This document shows positions 34,028 through 46,000 of a stretch of DNA of 64,000 bases, piece by piece; position 1 is the stretch's first letter; every line of letters begins with the position of its first letter. Under the pieces are notes generated by a model that was not told the origin of the DNA, did not search any database, and was given only the letters and a program-made list of their open reading frames with translations. The stretch is from contig JAUIRK010000839.1 of the NCBI GenBank assembly GCA_030549495.1, positions 1-64,000 on the forward strand, in the 5' to 3' direction. This DNA is from Nectonema munidae (lineage: Eukaryota; Nematomorpha; Nectonematoida; Nectonematidae). The translations under genes were made by a program, and so were the position numbers.

Positions 34028-37000
34028 GTATTTATTTTAAAATCTCGATTTTTTTTAATTCACAAAATTTTTAAGGAGCCTTTTTTATACCCTATTTTGT
34101 TTCTCTCATTTTTGCTGGTATCCCAGTTTTTTTCTTGGAAGTCAGTTTAGGACAATACATGGGTCAAGGTGGTATCAGAGCTTGGAAAATTTGTCCAATT
34201 CTTCAAGGTAATTATAATTTTATTTATATTTTAGTTTTAGTTTAAATGATTGAATAACATGAGAATTATGTTTAGCATTTTTAGATGAGGGCGAGAGCTT
34301 AAGGAAATTTTAAATTTTTGAACAATGTTCAATTCTTATATAAGTTATGTAAAAATTAGTTCCTAACTTCAAGGTAAGGTTATATAGTTGGAGTTGTTTT
34401 CAGATGTTAAAAGAATAGGAGTCGGAACGTGTCAGTATATAATAAAATTTATTTGATTTTGTAATAGATTCATATTAAATTTAAAAAAATAATTTTTCTG
34501 AATATTTTTAATAATAGTCGGCTTTAAATATTTAAAGTTTTTAAGTATTTGGAGTTGGATTAGATTTTTGTAAGTACAATCTTTTTATTTATAAGAAACT
34601 GAAAAAATTGAATAGTAAACGTTTCTTATGAAAATCATATTTTGTGTACTAAAACTTTCTTAATTTTTCAATGTCTTTTTTATTTTTTTTTTGCATATCG
34701 ATTATGCTATGAAACATGAATAAAAAGTTCTTGCTTACATTTTTTTTGACTATTATTACACTTAATAATGTGTTTTGAAACTGGGCTCGGAATAATTTCA
34801 TCAGAAAATATTTCGAGATTATTATTAACCGTATCAGTAACTTCCTTTTTCTAATAATTTTTTTTTTAAACAAAAGATGTTTTTTTTCTAAACAAGAGAA
34901 TGTTTTTTTTTTGAATATTTTGCTAGTGAAGGCGTAAAAATAACAATAGGGAAAGATAATGTCTCCATCTACTATCTAGTAATTCGAAAAACACTTCCTT
35001 TAGATAAAATTGAAGGATAGAAAAGAGCAGTTGGTAAAATTAAAATTAGTCAGCCTTATAATATCAAGTTTTATAATAAAGGAATGGGAGGTTTAGACCT
35101 TTTTGATAAAAAAATCAGGTTAGTCTACGAATAAACATCAAGAAATGATATTTGCCTTTGATATTAAATGCAATTAGTATAGTTTTTGTTTATTCTTGGA
35201 GACTTTTTCAGATAACAAATAACTTTAAAATGTGTAATAAAGATTTCAAAAGAGAAATGGTAAAATTAAAATTAGTCGGCCGTATACTAATATAAAAAAT
35301 ATAAATATAATTGAAGAAATTTCTTCAACCTCTGCTAACAAACTCTGCTTCTCAATAAATTTTATATTTTATTACTCGATCTTTTCATTGAACTGTTTAA
35401 AAATAAAAAGTCATTAACAGAAGAAGGCTTCACATGTGTCCTTCAATTATCAATCGAGTTTGTTTCATTTGCTGCACTTGTAGCCATTATGCAAAGCGAA
35501 CTTCTGTCAACTAATGAAAGAAAAGGAAAAAGATTAGAATGAGATTTCCACCAATCAAGAACATTCGTGCAAGTTGAAGGATCCAATGATAAATTTTGGT
35601 ATTCAAAAAATCATAAAACGAAATTTAACTCGATCTTATACTGTATACCGTGGCTGTTTGTTAGTCTTTACTACTTATCTCTCTGTAATATGTTACAGTC
35701 ATACATTGTACATGTACCTTATCACATGATATACTATCTCCTATACTTTACAAACAACAATAAACAAAATGACATAGATTGATTTATTCATTGATAGCAC
35801 ATGTGTTGTCAATATCGTTCACACTTATTTTGTCAACTACATACATATTGCATATACCAACATATTATCGAATGCGGATCTGCAGGACGTGTAGACCTTT
35901 TTGATCAATTTTTTCAGCTTAAAGGCCATAAATAAGCAGCAAGAAATGGTATTGGCCTTTGATAATAAACATAAATAATATAGCTTTTGTTTATTCTTGG
36001 AGACCTTTTCAGATAACAAATAACTCCAAAATATGTAACAAAGATTTCAGAAGAGAAGTTCAAATCCTTCTTAAAATATCTAAACCCCTTTAAAATTTGA
36101 GTTTGGACCAAAGAGGAAGAAGAACACCAAAATATGAAATAAAAGTCGGTAACGCATCCCATTAATCACAATCTTTGAAAACCTCAAGATGTTTTTTATG
36201 CAAAAACATTATAAAAATTAAGTGCACCAACCGTGAACTTTCATTGCATCTAAAACACTTGGCAAACATTTCATTAAATTTAATGTATTTTTGCTTATAA
36301 ATAAAAATATGCAGTTTTCTCAATATTTTGTTTATTATTCTATTATCCCTATGACTCCTTAGTGAGTCATAAATTTTATTCTATTATACGTATATGTTTT
36401 ATTAAAACAAGCATTAAGCTTCTTATTGCCATATAACAAAGTTAGTTTGATGTAACATTTTATGAAATTAATAATTTCACCTCCTATCCTTACCCTTTGT
36501 TGATAGGGCTGATGTTTTAATACTCTAAACTGTGATTAAACATTGATTTAATTCGCTCCCTCAAACATATGGTATCACATGTTTAATTTTTCTCTCCTTT
36601 CATTTCCTTTTTCTTCAGTGAGTACATCCTTTGATTTTGGAGGTATGAAAGTGTGGCTTCTTTCCCTGTGACTTAAATTTCTTATACCATAGTGAAAACA
36701 ATGAATACTTGTTGTGCTCATTTTGTCGAAATTTTTTACTAAGAAATAACATTTTAGTGAACCAGTTTGGGCGAGTATAAGAAAGTTCATCATAAACACA
36801 TTTGGAATATTTTTTGAGTCATTGAAGTTTTTAAACTCTGAACAATAATAAAAATAATATCTCTCTTTCAAAATAAAAAGGCAAGAAAAAGAGGAACTAT
36901 TTTTAACCGAATACATCATGAATAACCTGAACTTTTTCAAACTTGAAAGTATTTTTTTAAAATTGAAATCTAATTAAAGAAACATGTATCGTTTTTATAG

Positions 37001-40000
37001 TCGAGAAAAGAAATACTAAATCCCCAAATAGAAATAATCATATTAGCATAATTGATGAAAAATTTATATTTTTCTGACTACGTTCAGTAGACATTATATT
37101 TTACGAAAAATTTACTAACTCAAAACTTTTTTAACTAAATTTTGAACTATTTTTTATAATTTTTAAATAAAAAGCTAGTTAAAATAATACGCTTGAAATT
37201 TTAGTTTTAACAATAATGAATTTATAAGAACAAAAATAAAGTTATTTATATAAAAAACTGAGAACCAAAATTATTTTATAAAAATCAACATAAAACAATT
37301 CTGACTACGTGCACATAACATAAACCGCTTTACCAAAAATCAATAAACGACACTATTTTAATTTTCCTATTAAAAATACCTGAATAAGATAAAATCTGTT
37401 ATATTGACCTTAACTAAATATTACAATTTAAAAGTATTAAAATTTCGTGTTATCTAAAATAAAAAGAACATCTTATTCTGCTACTAAAGTTTATTAGTGT
37501 TTTTTCAAGAAACCTTGGGACAAAATTTATTAGAAAAACATTATATTGATCTATTCTGACCCCTATAAATTAAAAAAAATATCCATTTATTTTCGACAGT
37601 TTTCATGTTCACCATAAAGAGTAGAGCTTTTCAATGATACGATTTTCAAAAAAAAAATTTTTTAAAGCTTCACATTATGCTTTTGGATAAGTAATTTTCT
37701 GTAGTAAAGCCAAATTATATTAATTTATTTCTAGTTTTGAAAATAGCTTTAGGAAGCTTTAGTTAATGTGGTGCTGATAGGCTACGTTTTTTCAAAAAAA
37801 AATATTTTTAAAAGCACATTTTATTATAATTCGGTGTTATCGGTTTTTACTTATTTCATCATACCACGTTGCAAATTACGAGAAATCATCGTTCCATTTC
37901 GTTAATATACGAATCATCATCATATAGCAAAGTCTTTACGCTTTATAAATTGTAGTTTGTTGACTGCACTGATCATTTCATACCCTGTTATTGATTTGTG
38001 TTCGCCACTTATTGCATGTCTTACTGATTATATTACACCCAATGATAATATACGCATAAGTTAGAACGTATCCGTTCATGTTCTAAAGCGTCACCACATT
38101 CCTAATACACATTTTTCATTGTTTAATATTTGTAACAGTATTTAGAGTCTAAATTTAAGTCAATTCTTAAGTTGTAATAGAAAAATAAGTAAAACTTCAG
38201 GCAAGTTGAAAACTTTATTAATTTCCGACCTCTCTAAAAAACTAAGAATTCTTTTCTCGTGTTCATTTAACGATTTGTTTATTTATCTGAAGAAGACCAA
38301 AGTGATCAAAAATTAATAAAGTTTTCAACTTGTTTGAATAAAAGTTTTACTTATTTTCCTATTATATTCTTAAACGTTTATTAATGACGTCTCGACAACA
38401 CCTTTAAATTCTTATGATGTTTATAACTTTTGCATTTCTTGACCGATTTTATCATGAAATACACCAAATTAAAACGTCTTATTTTCAAAATTAGATAATT
38501 TTAGCAAAAATATTTTGTTGACCTGAAAAAATTAAACAAAAAAATTTTTTATGCCATGAAATCTCCCCGAAACCTTTTTAAGATTGAACCAAGGGGAGAC
38601 AAAAATGTTTTAAAAATATGATATTGCACAACATTTTTAACTAAATATACTATTGTGTTATAAGGAATTTAAATTACGAAATAAGTTTTATTTGAATAAC
38701 AATGATGTCTTTTTAGGAATTGAAATTGCCAAATGGGAAGACAGACATAATCAAATAAAGACTCTTAGGTTATACAGTTTTCTGTTAAAGTTTCAAAAAA
38801 ATAAAAAAAAAACTCTAGAAAATACACTCTTAAAATAAAAGCTTAAAAGGTAAATACTCCGAAATCAGTTTTGTTTCGTTTATATTTCATTCTAAACTTT
38901 TAATACGATTTTGGGTCTACGCAGAGGTTATGATAAAGAAAACACGGATACAAAAAGTTTAACTTCTACGTAGACAAAAAATCATATTAAAAGTTTAGAA
39001 TGAAATATAAATGAAACAAAACTGATTTCTGAGTATTCATCTTCTTTAATTTTAAGAGTGATCTTTCTTTTCTAGAGTTTTTTAAAATTTTTTTTGAAAC
39101 TAAGAGAAAACTTTATGCACGGTTTCCCCATTTGTCAATTTTAATTCCTAAAAAGACATAATGGTTATTTAATTAAACCTTATTTGGCAATTTCAATTCC
39201 TTATTAGAACATTATTAGCTTCTCCTTTGTTCAACCTTTTCGCGAAGATTTCTATATTAAATAATTATGCAAAATTAAACTCATATGAAAAGGGAATTAA
39301 AACTTAATGTACTATAAAATATTTTTAGTCTACCCGGCCTAAATAGGTTCTGGATATTGTCTTATTATTTTTGTTTTCGGTAAAGATCCACATTATGTCA
39401 AGTTTTTCTCTTTATAAAAATGCATCTATTTTTGCATTTCTTGTTTTCTAAGTTTATATGAAGGAGATCAGTGAGTGAGTTTGTAAATTTTAAACTATTT
39501 TTTATTATCTTTGTATTATATCAATTAATGATCTATATTATAATAAGCTAGCGTGTGTGTGTGTGTGTGTCTGTGTGTCGCTGGAAGCATTCTCATTGGT
39601 TGAAATTATTTATATATATGTTTTATGTGTATTTTTATATGGTGTGATGAGTTTATATGTGCGTATGTGTTTGAAGCATTCTGATTGGTTTAAATTATTA
39701 TATGTGTGATGAGTTCATATATATGTAGTCTGAGTGTCGCTTGAAGCATTCTGATTGGTTGAAATATCTTTTGTATGTATTTTTATATGGTGTAATAGAA
39801 AAATACACAGAAAAGATGCAAATATTCTAAAAACTCATCACCATACCATATAACACTATTAGCAACTCAAAATACACACTACCAAGAATCCCATTGTTCG
39901 AGCGCAGCCTAAACAAAAAAAAACTAGCCGGTCCCGTGGTCGTTTCGAGCGAAGCGAATTTGAATTAGCAACTCAATATACACACTACACAGAATCCTAT

Positions 40001-43000
40001 GTTTCGAGCGCAGCGAGAAACACTGTTTCGAGCGAAGCGAGAAACGACCACGGGACCGGCTAGTATTTATATATTTCCTCATTTAAAAGGAAATTCTTAA
40101 AAAATAATTTAAATCGTTCACCTATCTGCATTCGCTTCGCTGAAACTTTATCGGGGCTAAAAGAAAGAACAAAATTGGGGGTTATTGAAAAATCCATATC
40201 CTTTATTTGGAATGAATTAAAAACGTTTTATTCATGTAAGAATAACAATAGACTCTTAGTGTTTTTCCCTTAAAATTTCAATATGCGTAGCGGCATTTAT
40301 TTTAATATAATTTCTATTAATTCTTTTGAATTTTGTTGATTTTGTATACGATATCAAAAATTTATACAGATATGCATTTTTTTTGTTAGTAATAAATTAT
40401 ATATCAATAAAAATCTCTTTCATTCATGAAGTTTACTTTTAAAAATGTTCAAAACATAATGTCCTATAAATTCAAAAGATTAAACTTTGAAATGAAAGCG
40501 CTTCTAAAAAGACACATATTTTTTAATGTTTCAAGATAATCTTTCACAAAGAGAAAATATATAGGTATATACTGTTCAATTCGTGTGTATGTAGCTCACG
40601 GGTCACATGCAGCTAATGATGCTAATGAGTATTCTCATCCAAGAACATCCTTCTTATAGAGTAAAATAGAATCGTATGCCATATATTTCATCTGCATGTG
40701 GACCACCCAACATGCAACTAATGATGTCAGTTGTCTACGTCATGTAGCGTTATTGAAGAATTTACAAAAGAGCACGAGAGACTTTTCTTCGCCTGCATCA
40801 GTATCAGTGAGTCTATCTATCATCCGTTAATCTTGTTTATACGTTGTTATGAGTGGTGCATAATATAAAAGTTAAAATGTTATATGATTGGTGTATAATA
40901 TAAAAGTTAGAATGTTATGATTGGTGCAAAATAAAAGGCAATCGAAACGTTAATTTTCAAAGTGTTGGCGCTGAAAAATAACGTATAGTTCCCAACCTAT
41001 ATACCCTACGCACCCCCTACACTAAAATAATTATTTTGCTGACCTATCAGGGATAAAATTCAAAACTAGAGCAGATCGATTAAAGGATGAAGCTCTCCCA
41101 CTCTTTCTTCTTCCCCAACTTTATTTTGATCCATAGAACTTCTTTGAAATATATAAATACTTATAGTCCTCCCTATTAAAATAAGTTTATATGGAATCTG
41201 GCGATGGGTGTATATATAATTATATAAAAAAATTTCATCTAATCTTCACGGACCCCTAGAGGTTCCTGGACCCCAGACCATTTAAAATTAATAATTAGAT
41301 AAATTTAACTATAGTCCATATTTGCACCCATACCAAAATTTTTAATCTATTCAAATATGATGATAAAATCTGTCATTTGTATATATGTTTTGATCAAATA
41401 TTGTGATATCCTTTTGAATTGGTATATATATATCAGGGGCGCACATCCTTAAAATTATTGGGGAGGGGGGGGGGGGGGGGGGTGGCGAAATTTTTTTCTT
41501 GCAATTTTCAAAATTAGTGGTCTGGATTATCTATATTATAATAAGCTAGCGTCTGTGTGTCTGTGTGTGTGTGTGTCGCTGGAAGCATTCTGATTGGTTG
41601 AAATTATTAAATGTTTTGTGTGTATTTTTATATGGTGTGATGAGTTTATATGTGTGTATGTGTTTGAAGCATTCTGATTGGTTGAAATTATTATATGTTC
41701 TATGTGTATTTTTATATGTGTGATGAGTTCATATATCTGTATTGTGAGTGTCGCTTGAAGCATTCTGATTGGTTGAAATATCTTTTGTATGTATTTTTAT
41801 ATGGTGTAATAGAAAAATACACAGAAAAGATACAAATATTCTAAAAACTGACCACCATACCATATAACACTTTTAGCAACTCAAAATACACATTACCCAG
41901 AATCCTATGTTTCGAGCGTAGTCTAAACAAAAAAAAACTAGCCGGTCCCGTGGTCGTTTTGAGCGAAGCGAATTTTAGTTAGCAACTCAATATACACACT
42001 ACCCAGAATCCTATGTTTCGAGCGCAGCGAGAAACACTGTTTCGAGCGAAGCGAGAAACGACCACGGGACCGGCTAGTATATATATATTTCTTTTCTCTT
42101 TTTCTCATCTTTTTTTTAAAAATATGATTACAGTGTAATCACGGCCAGTGCTAAGATTTGTGGGGCCCAATTAGATAAACGTTAGGAGGCACAACTTCTC
42201 TACAAGAGAAGAAAATTATATATGTTTAATTTATATTTCATGCAGTATGCTCGTCTAACCACGAAATATAAATGTGCTAATTATATATCGTATGAAAAGT
42301 TTGGTATACAATATTGAAATTATATTTTTTTAATACAAAGAAAGGCACTTGAGACATACTACTTAAGTTTTTTTAGAAAAAGACATTTTTTGCTTTTTTA
42401 TTTGCAAAATCTTTTTCATGATCAATAATTTTAATTTCTAGTTAGCTCATAAAATACAGAAAATGCTTCAAACACTAACCCTGTTATTTCTTGCCCGGGC
42501 TCCAAAATTTGCTGGAATCAATAGGCGTAACCCCTGTCCTGAGTTTATTGGTAGATGAATTATTATAGTGCAGTTATTTTTAGTTTATAATGATGGAAAA
42601 GACATCATTTTATCATATAGAAAAAGTCAAAAAATACATATGCTTGATTATTTCTATTCTTGATACCGATTTCTCTCAATTTTGTTATAACCCGTGAAAA
42701 TCTAAATGATATAACGAATCTTTATATGTCGTTTTACTATCAAAGGTAACATAACGGGTAGCATTTTGATGACCTATTTTTCATATCTATAATCTTTAAT
42801 ATTCTCAAAATCGTATTCTGTATGCCTTTTCTCATACTCAACTTTTTGCCTTTTCAACCTTCATCTAGAGATTTGTATCCTGCATTTTCCACCATTATTT
42901 TGCATAATCTTGACATAAACAATCAATCTTGTAATCTTGTAAGAATCAGTTTTCACGTATCTTATGCTATTAGTGTTTCGATGTCAATGTATTATTTCTA

Positions 43001-46000
43001 CTTCAATTTTTTATTACTATACTGAATTTGCGCATGTCTATCTTTTTGTATTAAAATTCATTTGCTTCAGGCTTTTTGATATTTTTATTTTGTTTTTTGG
43101 CGCACATTTTCATACGTGCATTATTTGCTATAATATATGAAATCTCTCTCATAGCAAATTTCATAGCTAGTCTAAATGAGAAATGGAATTCATTTTGAAT
43201 TTCACAACGTTTTTATATATTTAATCCTTACGGGCGACATATACAATGTGTCTATCAATCAAAACATGTGAAGTCTTGCTTTTCCTTTTTCCTAAAGAAA
43301 ATATTTTTTGAAATTATATTTTATCACATAATCCTTTATTGTTTCATTATAATGTTTTTTTATTTTTCTCTTGATTTTCCATTATTATCTAAGATCATTA
43401 TAAAATTAGGTCTTCAGATGGTCAGCTAAATACAGTAGACTCTGGGTTCGATCCTCAATCTCTCCAATTATCGAAGGTTAATATTTTCCCTTGAATTCTA
43501 TACCTACAATAAAAAATTTCGAAATTATAATTTTCTTCTATTACAAAAAACAAATGGATGGTGGAAACTCTAAAAGAAAGAAAATTAATGTAAAAACTAG
43601 CTAGGTGAGATCGTAAAACTCACATTTCTCCCTTCTCTGGTGCCATTCTTTTCAGCTTTGGACATGAAATAGCTCGTATAGTTGAAAATGTTAAGGTTGT
43701 TCATCCTTCCTAGAACGGAACAATCGTTCAATAACAAAATAAGTTGGTGCATACAGAAATTCTTAGGGGGAAATCCTAGTTGTCATTGTTTTGCTGCCGA
43801 CAATTCACTGGGATTTCATTTTGATTTATCACCTTGTGCTGCTAGATGGTCATCACCACCATATAGCATTTCCAGTGAGTTCAAAATTATTTTTTTATAG
43901 AACACTTGCATTCGTCATTTCATTTTTATTATATTTTGTATAAAAATTTATTTGAAAAATTTAATTGTTTCTTTTATAAGATTCAGTTTAATTTTCAATA
44001 AAACTTTCTTTTTTCTCTTTTTAATGAAAAACTATTCTTCTTTTTTTCCGTCAATTAACGATTTTAAGCATTTTGATAATAAACTTTTTTTCTTCTAGTC
44101 TATATATTAACTACTATTATTATTTTAGTAATTGAGTATTTATATCTAATAAAAAATGTATAAATGTTATTTTTGGCCTTGCGGGATGGGGTCAAAACTA
44201 ACAAGAACCATATTTTCAATAATCTTGACTTTTAAACTAGAGGGGTATACTGATTAAATGCGATGACCCACCTAAGTTTAGGTATACAAGTTATTTCAGA
44301 CTATTTTGTTAGTGAATTAGAAACAAGATGTTTTGTGAGGAATCTTTTGCATAGCCTATTGATAAATATCATACGCTTTTTCTCTATGACTTCGTAGTAA
44401 CACGACAATCTTTTCTTTTTACTATGGATATTTTAATATGTAATGTGTATTGATTTTTTAACAATTATAGATGATGTCAGTTTATATCCGTTGATCAATA
44501 CTGCACTGTGATAATGATTAAACTTCTTTATTATAATTCTCTTGCTTTTTCTTATGCCTTTTAGGATCTTTATATTTATATTGTCGTGATTAAAAGACAT
44601 TTTTCTTTTTTAAAAATGATTAATTAATTTTAATAAGTTCAAATGCTACCTGATAAACGCACTACTGACAAACCGATTTTTTAGTGCTTTTCTCTCTTGT
44701 TATTCCGACATTCACATTCAGACATCGGCAGTGTTTCAAATCAAACACATTTCTTTTATAGGAGTTGAAGTGATCATTTGTGAAAGATTTTTATTAAACA
44801 TAAATATTATATATACTTCATTTAATAAATTAACTCGAAAGACAAGTTTGACGATGTTTATCTCAGCTTCATACGTGATGTGGTTTTCTCGAGATATAAA
44901 CTCTCAAGTTGGTGGTTATTTTTGTAAAATTGAGAATATTAAAAGCTGGAAATCTTTGCGACTGTTGTAGCTACATACATTATTTAGTATCTTTCACCAT
45001 CGTACCATTAATGCCTTAATCATAACAATAATGGCCTTTTTGAAGACATTTTACGAATTATTTTTATATAATTAACATAAAATTTAGATACATTGATCTC
45101 AAATTTTTGACATTTAAAATCATTTCTCTTCCAAAAATTTGAACCTTGTGCATTCCTGTGGTCAAGATTAATGTAAAAGTATCATGTGGTGTTTTCATCG
45201 AGAAGACACATTTAAATCCTTTGTATCGATTTGTAAGGAAAGAAGATGTGATTCTTGATTCGAAACTCTGGGCATCTTTAGACTTAACTAATTAATGATT
45301 AAGTTTTAGCTAATCAGAATCGGGATTTTTTCGCAATTTATCTGAATAGTCAAAATTTATTCAACAAACGCTCAAAATAATTGGTTTGCTCCTAATAAAA
45401 TTTGATTGGTGGGGTTGAAACTAAAAAATTATTGCGTACTTAGCCCTCCATCCTGTGAAGAAATTGCCAAACATTTTTAGTGATGTTCTATTTCGCCCAT
45501 CCTATAACCAATATTTATCTACTTGATATTTTAACTGATCTATTTCAAATGATGTTTTAACTAAGCTCTATTGATTCTTATTTATATTGTATAATTATAT
45601 TCTTTTGTTAGCTTATTATGACAAAATATTGTTAAAAAATGTAAAATTATGCTTACATAAAATATTTTTTCATCCTTATGAGCTTTCAATGATATAATTA
45701 CATATAAAATAAGAGTGCACGATATTGAGATTTAGGCACCTAATATTTTTTTGTAACTAAATGTCTTACCGCTCCGATTTAGCATCAGCTAAAATCCGTC
45801 TTAAAGGATAAGTTAGGCTCTATCCTCTTTTGTAACGGTCCAGTTCAGTCTAGTCTTTATAAATCATAGCTCAGTCCTTCCTGGTCTTATACCTCAACGG
45901 TCCAATGCGGGGAAAGTCCTAAGACAAATATCATCATTCTCCTTATATATATATATTTCCTAGATGGGTTGGAATCATTTCGATAAAAAATAATATGTAA

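Noticed and set aside
36575-36940. 121-codon minus-strand frame
   Set aside because: Longest unexplained frame in the giant intron, but compositionally biased and without motif, splice context or similarity.
41536-41763. Minus-strand open frame rich in His, Thr and Ile
   Set aside because: It is the translation of the GT microsatellite and repeated units of the Helitron-like copy 2, not a gene.
43405-43475. Functional tRNA gene
   Set aside because: A and B box-like motifs are present but acceptor and anticodon stems do not form.
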